DNA of 64,000 nucleotides from Streptomyces neyagawaensis. GTDB taxonomy: Bacteria > Actinomycetota > Actinomycetes > Streptomycetales > Streptomycetaceae. Positions 50,822 to 59,029 of the stretch are shown piece after piece. The notes beneath the pieces were generated by a model. The model did not search any database. It was not told where the DNA came from and saw only the letters and a program-made list of their open reading frames with translations. Both the position numbers and the translations under genes were made by a program. The stretch covers positions 1 to 64,000 of the forward strand of contig NZ_JAMGBG010000078.1 in NCBI RefSeq assembly GCF_023516595.1, written 5' to 3'. Position 1 is the stretch's first letter. Each line of letters begins with the position of its first letter.

Positions 50822-51343
50822 GTGGCCAGTCGAAGCGCAGAGCAGAGGGACTCCCGCGAGCCCCGGAGGGACTCCAAGGAGCCCAGGAACGGCACTCCCC
50901 AGTTGGACGCCGTCTCCCTCGCCATCGTCCAGCAGCTTCAGGAGGACGGCCGCCGGCCGTACGCCGCGATCGGCAAGGCCGTCGGCCTCTCCGAGGCGGC
51001 CGTGCGACAGCGCGTGCAGAAGCTGCTGGACCAGGGCGTGATGCAGATCGTCGCCGTCACCGACCCGCTCACCGTGGGTTTCCGGCGCCAGGCGATGCTC
51101 GGCATCAACGTCGACGGCGACCTCGACCCGGTCGCGGACGCGCTGACAGCCATGTCCGAGGTCGAGTACATCGTGATCACCGCGGGCTCGTTCGACCTGA
51201 TGGTGGAGATCGTCTGCGAGGACGACGACCACCTCCTCGAGGTGATCAACAAACGCATCCGGACCCTGCCCGGCGTGCGCTCCACCGAGAGCTTCGTCTA
51301 CCTCAAGCTCAAGAAGCAGACCTATATGTGGGGAACCCGATAA
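50822..51343 (+). CDS. Lrp/AsnC-family transcriptional regulator
   Basis: The 173-residue protein has a charged N-terminal extension, a helix-turn-helix (about 30-75, QLQEDGRRPYAAIGKAVGLS.AAVRQRV) and a RAM ligand-binding domain (about 85-160, VEYIVITAGSFDLMVEIVCED). It lies 19 bp before the aminotransferase gene and divergent from an aldehyde dehydrogenase, both predicted polyamine-breakdown genes. GTG 50822 is chosen because TTGCGG (50786), an 18-bp spacer and CACAGT end 6 bp upstream, suggesting a leaderless mRNA; 50816 is also possible. Confidence 0.88.
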   Translation: MASRSAEQRDSREPRRDSKEPRNGTPQLDAVSLAIVQQLQEDGRRPYAAIGKAVGLSEAAVRQRVQKLLDQGVMQIVAVTDPLTVGFRRQAMLGINVDGDLDPVADALTAMSEVEYIVITAGSFDLMVEIVCEDDDHLLEVINKRIRTLPGVRSTESFVYLKLKKQTYMWGTR

Positions 51344-51362
51344 CCGTGAGGACGCGATAGCC

Positions 51363-52727
51363 GTGAGCCCCAAGGACCTCAGCAAGACCGCGTACGACCA
51401 CCTGTGGATGCACTTCACCCGCATGTCGTCGTACGAGAACTCCCCGGTCCCCACCATCGTCCGGGGCGAGGGCACGTACATCTACGACGACAAGGGCAAG
51501 CGGTACCTCGACGGTCTCGCCGGTCTCTTCGTGGTCCAGGCGGGCCACGGCCGCACCGAACTCGCGGAGACCGCGCTCAAGCAGGCGCAGGAGCTGGCCT
51601 TCTTCCCGGTGTGGTCCTACGCCCACCCGAAGGCCGTCGAGCTGGCCGAACGCCTCGCCCACGAGGCGCCCGGCGACCTGAACAAGGTCTTCTTCACCAC
51701 CGGCGGCGGCGAGGCGGTCGAGACCGCCTGGAAGCTCGCCAAGCAGTACTTCAAGCTCGTCGGCAAGCCCACCAAGTACAAGGTCATCTCCCGCGCGGTC
51801 GCCTACCACGGCACCCCCCAGGGCGCCCTGTCGATCACCGGCCTGCCCGCCCTCAAGGCCCCCTTCGAGCCGCTGGTCCCCGGCGCGCACAAGGTGCCGA
51901 ACACCAACATCTACCGCGCCCCGCTCTTCGGCGACGACCCCGAGGCCTTCGGCCGCTGGGCCGCCGACCAGATCGAGCAGCAGATCCTCTTCGAGGGCCC
52001 GGACACCGTCGCGGCCGTCTTCCTGGAGCCCGTGCAGAACGCCGGCGGCTGCTTCCCGCCGCCGCCCGGCTACTTCCAGCGGGTCCGCGAGATCTGCGAC
52101 CAGTACGACGTGCTGCTCGTCTCCGACGAGGTCATCTGCGCCTTCGGCCGCCTCGGCACGACGTTCGCCTGCGACAAGTTCGGCTACGTCCCGGACATGA
52201 TCACCTGCGCCAAGGGCATGACCTCGGGCTACTCCCCGATCGGCGCCTGTGTGATCTCCGACCGCATAGCCGACCCCTTCTACAAGGGCGACAACACCTT
52301 CCTGCACGGCTACACCTTCGGCGGCCACCCGGTCTCCGCGGCCGTCGGCCTCGCCAACCTCGACCTGTTCGAGCGCGAGGGCCTCAACCAGCACGTCCTC
52401 GACAACGAGGGGGCGTTCCGCTCGACGCTGGAGAAGCTCCACGACCTGCCGATCGTCGGTGACGTCCGCGGCAACGGCTACTTCTACGGAATCGAGCTGG
52501 TCAAGGACAAGACGACGAAGGAGAGCTTCGACGAGGCCGAGACCGAGCGAATCCTCTACGGCTTCCTGTCGAAGAAGCTGTTCGAGAACGGTCTGTACTG
52601 CCGCGCCGACGACAGGGGCGACCCGGTCATCCAGCTCGCCCCGCCGCTGATCTCCGACCAGTCGACCTTCGACGAGATCGAGCAGATCCTGCGCGCCACG
52701 CTGACGGAGGCATGGACCCTGCTGTAA
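51363..52727 (+). CDS. Class III aminotransferase, polyamine-type
   Basis: The 454-residue PLP enzyme has LVSDEVICAFGRLG with the cofactor Asp and the Schiff-base Lys284 in TCAKGMTSGYSP. Overall it resembles putrescine/spermidine:pyruvate aminotransferases (SpuC type) and omega-amino acid:pyruvate enzymes. It would convert diamines to aminoaldehydes for the dehydrogenase encoded divergently. The operon with an Lrp regulator and the polyamine-rich surroundings favour this over taurine or beta-alanine transamination. The GTG at 51363 has GAGGA upstream at long spacing. Confidence 0.87.
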   Translation: MSPKDLSKTAYDHLWMHFTRMSSYENSPVPTIVRGEGTYIYDDKGKRYLDGLAGLFVVQAGHGRTELAETALKQAQELAFFPVWSYAHPKAVELAERLAHEAPGDLNKVFFTTGGGEAVETAWKLAKQYFKLVGKPTKYKVISRAVAYHGTPQGALSITGLPALKAPFEPLVPGAHKVPNTNIYRAPLFGDDPEAFGRWAADQIEQQILFEGPDTVAAVFLEPVQNAGGCFPPPPGYFQRVREICDQYDVLLVSDEVICAFGRLGTTFACDKFGYVPDMITCAKGMTSGYSPIGACVISDRIADPFYKGDNTFLHGYTFGGHPVSAAVGLANLDLFEREGLNQHVLDNEGAFRSTLEKLHDLPIVGDVRGNGYFYGIELVKDKTTKESFDEAETERILYGFLSKKLFENGLYCRADDRGDPVIQLAPPLISDQSTFDEIEQILRATLTEAWTLL

Positions 52728-52750
52728 ACCCGCCCTCGGGCGCCGCGCAC

Positions 52751-52796
52751 GGCCCGGGATGCCCCCCGTACGAGTGAGATGGGGGCGTCCCGGGCC
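52751..52796 (+). terminator. Terminator after the class III aminotransferase
   Basis: A 16-bp stem with one G-T wobble (52751-52766 with 52781-52796) and a 14-nt loop. Confidence 0.85.
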
Positions 52797-52920
52797 GCGT
52801 GACGTCCGGCCCCGCCACCCCTCGTGCCTAGCGTGCCTGGTAACCGATCAGCCCTGCTTTCGTTCCCCCGGACGGGGGACTCCCCACGGCAATCCCTGAT
52901 CCGAACCGAGGTGTACGCCC

Positions 52921-54198
52921 ATGGTGGCCCCGCCGGACAACGACGTGCTCTGGGCACGTGGTCTGACCTACGCGCACGACGGCTCGCCCGCGCTGCAAGG
53001 CGTGTCGATGGGCGTGCGGGAGGGCGAGATCCTCGCCGTGACCGGTCCGCGCGGCAGCGGCAAGACCACCCTCCTGCGCTGTCTGTCCGGCCAGCTGCGG
53101 CCCCAGCAGGGCGAGGTGTGGTTCAACAGCATCCCGGTGCACACCATGGGGACGGTCTCTCGGGAGCGGCTGCGCCGTGACCGCTTCGGCTGGATCGACC
53201 CGGAGCCCGCGCTCGTCCCCGAGCTGAACGTCTGGGAGAACACCGCCCTGCCGCTGATGCTGCGCGGCACGGGCCGCCGGGCCGCCAAGGCCGCCGCCCT
53301 GGAGTGGCTTGAGCGCCTCGACATCCGCGACACGGCCCGCAAGCGGCCGCACGCCCTGCTGCAGTCCGAGCGCCAGCGGGTGGTCGTCGCCCGCGCCCTG
53401 GTCGCCGCGCCCACCGTGCTCTTCGCCGACGAGCCGACCGCCCCGCTGCACCGCGCCGAGCGCTCCCACGTGCTGCGCACGCTCACCGCGGCCGCCCGCT
53501 CGCACGCGATCACGGTCGTCCTCGCCACCCACGACGCGGAGACCGCCGCCCTCGCCGACCGCACGGTGACCCTGTTGGACGGCCGATGCGTGAAGACCGT
53601 CCACCTCCCGTCCACCACCGACGGCGAACCGAGGCCCGCCAGGCGCGGGGAGAGCCGGACCGCCGTGCGCGGGGAGAGCCGGCCCGCCGTGCGCAGGGAG
53701 AGCCGGACCCCTGCGCGGGAGGACAGTCGCGCCGCCGCGCGCGGGGACGGCCGGACCACCACGCGCGAGGGCGGCCGCACCGCCGCACGGGAGGAGGGCG
53801 GCACCCCCGCGCGGGAGGAAGGCCGCACCCCCGCAGCGCGCGGGGAAGGCCTCACCACCGCACGGGACGACGGCCGCACCTCCGCGCGCGGTCAGGCGCG
53901 GTCCGCCGCGCGCGGTGAGACGCGGTCCGCCGCCGAGGGCGAGCGCCTCGCCACCACCGTGGGCAAGGCCCGGCACGCCGCCGGGGACGGCAGCCGGCCC
54001 GCCGCCGAGGCCGAGCGGACGACCGCCACCCCCTCCGGTCGGCCGGGCGATGCCCGAACCGACCCGCCGACCGCCACCGCCGCCGAGGGCGCCGAGGGGG
54101 GCGGACGAACGGCCGCACGGGACGGCGGCTCCGGCAAAGGGGACCGCCCGTCCGCCGCCGAGGGAGGAGGCCGGGCCGCGTGCTCGCTCTCCGTCTAG
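52921..54198 (+). CDS. ABC transporter ATP-binding protein with a long octapeptide-repeat tail
   Basis: The first 240 of 425 residues are an ABC ATPase: Walker A GPRGSGKT (about 42-49), Walker B VLFADEP and the switch His in ATHD. The signature motif is degenerate, LLQSERQR instead of LSGGQ. The remaining 185 residues are a low-complexity Arg/Gly/Ala/Glu tail built at first of 8-residue units (G-E-S-R-T-A-A-R and variants). It probably works with the membrane protein encoded next, whose GTG overlaps it by 19 bp. The domain resembles LolD/MacB-type exporters. The role of the tail is unknown. Confidence 0.83.
   Translation: MVAPPDNDVLWARGLTYAHDGSPALQGVSMGVREGEILAVTGPRGSGKTTLLRCLSGQLRPQQGEVWFNSIPVHTMGTVSRERLRRDRFGWIDPEPALVPELNVWENTALPLMLRGTGRRAAKAAALEWLERLDIRDTARKRPHALLQSERQRVVVARALVAAPTVLFADEPTAPLHRAERSHVLRTLTAAARSHAITVVLATHDAETAALADRTVTLLDGRCVKTVHLPSTTDGEPRPARRGESRTAVRGESRPAVRRESRTPAREDSRAAARGDGRTTTREGGRTAAREEGGTPAREEGRTPAARGEGLTTARDDGRTSARGQARSAARGETRSAAEGERLATTVGKARHAAGDGSRPAAEAERTTATPSGRPGDARTDPPTATAAEGAEGGGRTAARDGGSGKGDRPSAAEGGGRAACSLSV
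53643..53932 (+). repeat. In-frame 24-bp tandem repeat array
   Basis: About twelve 24-bp units start at 53643. The first three are nearly identical (GCGCGGGGAGAGCCGG core) and later ones diverge progressively, with one or two short length changes. The period equals 8 codons, so the frame is preserved. Confidence 0.8.
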
Positions 54199-55466
54199 CC
54201 CGCCGCGCCCACCCCGTCGTCCAGCTCCGCCGACTGCTCGTCGCAGCGGCCTCCGGCGGCACGGGGTTCCTGCTGCTGTGCACCCTCGGCTACGCCCTGT
54301 CCCACCCGGACGCCTCCTCCGGCTCGCTGCTGAGGCTGCTCTGGTGCCTCGCTCCCGCCGCCGCCACGATCCACTTCGCGGTGGCGGTCGCCCGGACCGA
54401 CCCCGGCACCCGGCCACGCCCCGGCCTGTCCGCCATCGGCCTCGGCCCGGTCCGCCTCATGGCCGTCTCCGCCGTGACGACGGCCCTGTCCACCACCCTG
54501 GGCTCCCTGCTCGCCCTGCTCGTCTTCTTCCTCCATCTGCGCGGCGACCTCACCGGCCTGCCCTTCGACGGCACCGCCGCCGACGTCCTCGGCGCCGGCC
54601 GCCCCCTGCCGCTGCCGGCCGCCCTCACCCTGCTCGCCCTGGTACCGGTCGTGGCGTCCGTGACGACGGCCCTGGTCCTGCGGCCCCGGGGGCCCCGGAC
54701 CCGGGCCGCCAACCCCCGGACGCGCTTCATGGCCTACGACACCTTCGGCATCCGCCGCCGGATGCGGGAACCGGCAGGCGCGACCAGGTTCGAGGAAGAG
54801 CCGGAGCCCGACGAGGAGACCTCCGCGACCGCCGAGCCGGACCAGCCGCCGACCCCGCGCCCCGCGCCCGGCGGCCTCCCCTGGGGCGTGGCCGTCCTCG
54901 CCGTCGGCCTCGCCATCGAGACCTACGCCGGCCAGTCCGACGCCGGCTCCGCCCTCGCCCTCCCCGGGGGCTTCGCCGACAGCCCCGCCGGGGTGCTCGG
55001 CGGCTGGCTGCTGACCGCGCTGGGCCTGGCCCTCGCCGGCCCCGGGCTCACCCACCTCACCGGCCGGCTGCTCCAGGCCGTACGTCCGGGGGCGCTCAGG
55101 CTGCTGTCCGGGCGGGTGCTGCAGGCGGAGGCCCGGCGGATCGGGCAGCCCCTCGGGGTGGTGTGCGCGGTGGCCTCCGGGGCGTACGCCATGGTGACGC
55201 TGTCCTCCGGCACGCGCCCCACGGTCGGTCCGCTGACCCTGCTGGGGGCGCTCGTCGTGGCCGGCTGCGCCGTCCTCACCCTCGCCACGGCCGCCGTCGA
55301 GGCCCGCCGGGCGCACGCCGACACCACCGCCGCGCTGCTGCGGATGGGGGCGCCCGCCGCCCTGCCCCGCCGGGCGGCCCTGCTCCGCGCGGGCGCCCTG
55401 CTCGCCGTCTTCGGCCCGCTGACCTGGACGGTCGCGGAGCTGGCGGCACTCCCGCTGGCCTCCTGA
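54180..55466 (+). CDS. Integral membrane protein, probable ABC exporter permease partner
   Basis: The 428-residue protein has about eight hydrophobic helices in two groups separated by an acidic, Pro-rich loop (about 195-240). There is a Lys-poor, Arg-rich cytoplasmic face and an N-terminal basic stretch. It resembles FtsX/MacB-like permeases of Streptomyces in layout but has no motif I can name with certainty. The GTG at 54180 overlaps the ATPase gene, which implies a functional pair. Confidence 0.75.
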   Translation: MLALRLARRAHPVVQLRRLLVAAASGGTGFLLLCTLGYALSHPDASSGSLLRLLWCLAPAAATIHFAVAVARTDPGTRPRPGLSAIGLGPVRLMAVSAVTTALSTTLGSLLALLVFFLHLRGDLTGLPFDGTAADVLGAGRPLPLPAALTLLALVPVVASVTTALVLRPRGPRTRAANPRTRFMAYDTFGIRRRMREPAGATRFEEEPEPDEETSATAEPDQPPTPRPAPGGLPWGVAVLAVGLAIETYAGQSDAGSALALPGGFADSPAGVLGGWLLTALGLALAGPGLTHLTGRLLQAVRPGALRLLSGRVLQAEARRIGQPLGVVCAVASGAYAMVTLSSGTRPTVGPLTLLGALVVAGCAVLTLATAAVEARRAHADTTAALLRMGAPAALPRRAALLRAGALLAVFGPLTWTVAELAALPLAS

Positions 55467-55614
55467 CCACCGGCCGGCGGCGGCATCGAGGGCGCCGGAG
55501 AACTCGTACGAAAAAACCGCGACCGGCGATGAGTTTCACGGAAGAGCCCGGTCTACCCCCTCGAACGGACCGAGACCCACGACGGACCGACCGGACACCT
55601 ACGGGAGAGACCTC

Positions 55615-56022
55615 ATGTACCAGCAGATGATCTTCGTGAACCTGCCCGTGAACGACCTCGACGCCTCCAAGAAGTTCTTCACGGAGCTGGGATACTCGAT
55701 CAACCCGCAGTTCAGTGACGAGAACGCCGCCTCCGTCGTGATCAGCGACACCATCGTGGCGATGCTGCTCACCAAGCCGTTCTACGCGACCTTCACCAAG
55801 AAGGAGATCGCGGACGCCACCCGGACCAGCCAGGTGCTGCTGTGTCTGAGCGCCGAGAGCCGCGAGAAGGTGGACGAACTGGTGGAGAAGGCGGTCGCCG
55901 CCGGCGGTACGGCCTCCGAGAAGGTCCAGGACATGGACTTCATGTACGGCCGCGCCTTCGACGACCTCGACGGCCACACCTGGGAGGTCGTGTGGATGAA
56001 CCCCGACGTCATCGAGGGCTGA
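55615..56022 (+). CDS. VOC-family (glyoxalase-like) protein
   Basis: The 135-residue protein is a single vicinal-oxygen-chelate unit: QMIFVNLPVNDLDASKKFFTELGY at the start and a C-terminal FDDLDGHTWEVVWM. Family members include glyoxalases and metallo-resistance proteins; the substrate is not predictable. The ATG follows GGGAGAG. It stands alone between the exporter pair and the LOG gene. Confidence 0.87.
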   Translation: MYQQMIFVNLPVNDLDASKKFFTELGYSINPQFSDENAASVVISDTIVAMLLTKPFYATFTKKEIADATRTSQVLLCLSAESREKVDELVEKAVAAGGTASEKVQDMDFMYGRAFDDLDGHTWEVVWMNPDVIEG

Positions 56023-56078
56023 GTCCCGACGCTCCGAGGGAAACCTCCCGCCGGTACGGCCGCGCCTAGCATGGGCGG

Positions 56079-57203
56079 GTGCAGACGATGCCCGCCCATG
56101 CGGCCCACCATGACGACCGCGAGATCGAGACGATCGAGGAGTTCGACGCGACCGTCTCGGCCCGCGGCACCCTCACCGGATACCGCGTCCAGGCCGTCGA
56201 CCTGACGGACCGTACGCGCGAACTGCTGAGCACCGACACGGCGGGCGCCGTCTTCCTCGGCTGCCCGATGCGCGAGGACGCGGCGGCGAAGATCCGCGCG
56301 GACGGCGCCCTGGTCTTCCCGCCCCTACCGGATCTGCCCTTCGACCCGTACCGGGGCCTGCTCTACTCCCCCGACGAGCTGTTCGCGTCCCTGGCGGAGG
56401 GCGGTTACGAGGCGACGCCGGACGCCCGCTCCTACGCCTGGTTCCAGCGGACCAAGGCCGACCGGGACATCTTCGCCTCCACGCTGCGGGCCGTCCACGA
56501 CGACTCCGTCTCCGACGCGCTCGACGAACTGCTCGTGGGAGCACGGGTGGTGGGGGTGATGGGCGGCCACGCGATGGCCCGCGGCACCGCGGCGTACGAG
56601 GGTGCCGCCCGCCTCGGCCGGAACCTCGCCCGCTCCGGTCTCACGGTCGCCACCGGCGGTGGCCCGGGCGCGATGGAGGCCGCCAACCTCGGCGCCTACG
56701 CCGCCCCGCACGACGACGCGATGCTCGCCGACGCCCTGCGACTGCTGGCGAAGGCACCGGAGTTCACGCCGTCGATCACCGACTGGGCGAGCGCCGCCTT
56801 CGAGGTGCGCACCCGCTGGCCCAAGGGTGGCACCTCCGTGGGCATCCCCACCTGGTTCTACGGCCACGAACCGCCGAACCCGTTCGCCTCCCACATCGCC
56901 AAGTACTTCGCCAACGCCACCCGCGAGGACGGCCTCCTCGCCCGCTGCGACCACGGCGTCGTCTTCCTGCCCGGCGCCGCCGGCACCGTCCAGGAGATCT
57001 TCGACAACGCCACCCCCAACTACTACGAGTCCCGCGGCGAACCGACCCCCATGGTCCTCGTCGACCGCGTCCACTGGACGGAGAGGCTCCCCACCTGGCC
57101 CCTGCTCAGCTCCCTGGCCCGTGACCGTTCCATGGAGTCCCGGATCGCACTGGTCGACCGGATCGAGGACGCCCCCGAGGCGCTGGAGCGGCTCCGCGGA
57201 TGA
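56079..57203 (+). CDS. LOG-family nucleotide-binding protein
   Basis: The 374-residue protein has a Rossmann-like LOG core with TGGGPGAMEAAN (about 192-203) and LPGAAGTVQEIF (about 290-301), a variant of the PGGxGTxxE motif. An N-terminal extension of about 150 residues precedes it. Short LOG proteins cleave nucleoside 5'-monophosphates to the base and ribose-5-phosphate; the longer form may have another substrate. The GTG at 56079 appears leaderless (TAGCAT ends 6 bp before it). Confidence 0.82.
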   Translation: MQTMPAHAAHHDDREIETIEEFDATVSARGTLTGYRVQAVDLTDRTRELLSTDTAGAVFLGCPMREDAAAKIRADGALVFPPLPDLPFDPYRGLLYSPDELFASLAEGGYEATPDARSYAWFQRTKADRDIFASTLRAVHDDSVSDALDELLVGARVVGVMGGHAMARGTAAYEGAARLGRNLARSGLTVATGGGPGAMEAANLGAYAAPHDDAMLADALRLLAKAPEFTPSITDWASAAFEVRTRWPKGGTSVGIPTWFYGHEPPNPFASHIAKYFANATREDGLLARCDHGVVFLPGAAGTVQEIFDNATPNYYESRGEPTPMVLVDRVHWTERLPTWPLLSSLARDRSMESRIALVDRIEDAPEALERLRG

Positions 57204-57286
57204 GAGCGGACGGTGCGGCGAACCGGGAGTAAACGCATGGGCTGTTCATCAATGGGCAAAGCCAACGGCTCGGACACTTCTTCGGA

Positions 57287-57314
57287 TTGACAGTACTTAT
57301 GCCGCGCTTATAAA
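57287..57314 (+). promoter_or_regulatory. Near-consensus housekeeping promoter
   Basis: TTGACA (57287-57292), a 16-bp spacer and TATAAA (57309-57314) precede the surface-protein gene by 80 bp. It is one of the best sigma-70-type promoters in the window, implying strong vegetative expression. Confidence 0.75.
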
Positions 57315-57395
57315 CCTGTGAGGCACATGGGGAAGCCGCTTCACCGGCGGCGCCTCCGTCACCCCCACCCCCTGTGCTCCTCGTGAAGGGCAAAC

Positions 57396-58106
57396 GTGTC
57401 CACATCTCCCCGCATCGCGCGAGCAGCGCGCTGTCTCGGTGTCGCCTCCGCTTCCGCCGCACTCGTGTTCGGCGTCGCCGGCAATGCCATGGCCTGCACC
57501 ATCAAGGACTTCTCCGCCGTGGCGGAGTGCGACGGCGGCAAGGGCGTCATCCGTGTGACCGACGTGGACCCGTTGGGCGTCCCGGCCGAGGTCACCGTCT
57601 ACCTGGAGAACAACGGGGCCGACCTGCGCAAGGTCGGCACCCAGGTCATCGAGGGCTCCACGGCCGAGGGTGTGACCGTCACCTTCGACGAGAACTGGAA
57701 GCCGAAGGCCGAGTACCGCATCCACATCGCGGCGGACAAGTACGTCGACGAGGACCTGCCGATCCTGGTCGCGCCCGACAAGTCCTGCAAGAAGGCGGAC
57801 GACACCCCGCCCGCCTCCGACGACAAGCCGGAGAAGCCCGAGAAGCCGGGGAAGCCCGCCGAGGAGGAGCCGGGAAAGCCGGCCGAGGAGGGGAAGGCCC
57901 CCACGCCGTCCCCCTCGGAGAGCGGCACGCCCGCGGGTTCGGGCGGCACCAACAACCTGCCCTCCCCCGAGGGTGACTCCAACCTCGCCGAGACCGGAGC
58001 GGACTCCGACACCGGTCCCATAGCCGGTGTCGCGGCGGTCCTGGTCGCCCTCGGCGTCAGTGCCGTGTTCTACAGCATGCGGCGCCGCGGGTCCTCCATG
58101 CGCTGA
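57396..58106 (+). CDS. Sortase-anchored secreted protein (LAXTG motif)
   Basis: The 236-residue protein has a signal peptide (cleavage after about residue 33, before CTIKDFSA), a folded domain of about 100 residues with three Cys, and a Pro/Lys/Glu-rich spacer. The C-terminal sorting signal is LAETG (about 203-207), a hydrophobic helix and an Arg-rich end (MRRRG). LAXTG is the recognition motif of class E sortases in Streptomyces, so it should be linked to peptidoglycan. Function of the exposed domain is unknown. GTG 57396 follows AAGGG, behind a strong promoter. Confidence 0.87.
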   Translation: MSTSPRIARAARCLGVASASAALVFGVAGNAMACTIKDFSAVAECDGGKGVIRVTDVDPLGVPAEVTVYLENNGADLRKVGTQVIEGSTAEGVTVTFDENWKPKAEYRIHIAADKYVDEDLPILVAPDKSCKKADDTPPASDDKPEKPEKPGKPAEEEPGKPAEEGKAPTPSPSESGTPAGSGGTNNLPSPEGDSNLAETGADSDTGPIAGVAAVLVALGVSAVFYSMRRRGSSMR

Positions 58107-58148
58107 CCCGTCCTCGTACGGCCGTGCGGTCTGTGCTCCTCGGTGAGG

Positions 58149-58182
58149 GGCGCGGGCCGCACGCGTGTCGGGGGCCCGCGCC
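58149..58182. terminator. Stem-loop between convergent genes
   Basis: GGCGCGGGCC (58149-58158) pairs with GGCCCGCGCC (58173-58182) around a 14-nt loop, between the surface-protein stop and the next convergent stop. Confidence 0.65.
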
Positions 58183-58202
58183 GAGCGGCCCGCCCACGCG
58201 GC

Positions 58203-59018
58203 TCACCCGAAGGTCGCGCGCTCCAGCCAGAAGTCCAGCAGCTCCCGGTCGCCCAGGACCTCCAGGCGACCGCCGTCCGGGGGCAGCCGGCGGTAGAAGG
58301 CGAGCAGCACCTCGGTGAGCGGGCCGCGCAGCGCGACGGTCGCCTTCTCGTGGCCGTGCCGCCAGCGCACGCCCTTCTCGGTCAGATCGACGAACCACTC
58401 GGCCGTCACGTCGGCGGGGGCGTCGGTGGCGTGGAGGTGGATGCTGCGGCCGGGGCCGCGCAGTTCGGCGGCCGCGTCGTGCGGCTGGGTCCGCTGGACG
58501 AACTCGACGATCTCCAGCCACTCGTCGATCGCGTCGGCGGCGATCTCGGGCGCCACCTCGTACGGCAGCCCGGCGGCGAGGGTCGCGTCGGCCCGGTGGA
58601 CGACCAGTTCATGGGTCATCCGGCGGGCCCAGAACCCGGCGGTCCGCTCCCAGCCCCAGGACCACACCGGTGCCCCGGGCCCGGCCTCCCGCAGCGTGGC
58701 GAGGAGTTCCTCCCCCGTCCGGGCGAGCCAGGCGTCCAGCTCGGCCGGGTCCCCCTGTTTGTCGGGGCCGTCGTACAGCGGCACCCGTTCCTCGGGCACC
58801 TCCTCCTCCGCCCGCGTCCGTACGTTGAGTTCGACCCAGCGCAGGGAGCCGCCGGTGTGCCGGACGAGCTGTTCCAGCGTCCAGTCGGGGCAGGTGGGCA
58901 CGGTCGCCGAGAGGTCCGCGCCGGAGGTCACGACGTCCCTCAACTGCCGTAGCTGGTGCTCGATCTCGGCGCAGTAGCGCTCATGACGGGCCTGGGGTTC
59001 ACGGGTACGCGGGGTCAT
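58203..59018 (-). CDS. Maleylpyruvate isomerase/DinB-fold mycothiol-dependent protein
   Basis: The 271-residue protein has the TIGR03083-type N-terminal four-helix bundle (ATVPTCPDWTLEQLVRHTGGS with the metal His, then the second ligand region MTHELVVHRADA). A C-terminal SCP-like domain (about 175-270) follows. Family members use mycothiol as cofactor or remain uncharacterised. It lies 11 bp after the thiamine transporter ATPase gene and probably belongs to its transcript, though a functional link is not evident. Confidence 0.8.
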   Translation of the reverse strand: MTPRTREPQARHERYCAEIEHQLRQLRDVVTSGADLSATVPTCPDWTLEQLVRHTGGSLRWVELNVRTRAEEEVPEERVPLYDGPDKQGDPAELDAWLARTGEELLATLREAGPGAPVWSWGWERTAGFWARRMTHELVVHRADATLAAGLPYEVAPEIAADAIDEWLEIVEFVQRTQPHDAAAELRGPGRSIHLHATDAPADVTAEWFVDLTEKGVRWRHGHEKATVALRGPLTEVLLAFYRRLPPDGGRLEVLGDRELLDFWLERATFG

Positions 59019-59029
59019 GGTGGTGGACC

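Noticed and set aside
48886..51360. 824-residue plus-strand open frame
   Set aside because: It runs through the antisense of the dehydrogenase and PotD-like genes and has no recognisable domain; only its far end overlaps the true Lrp regulator in another frame.
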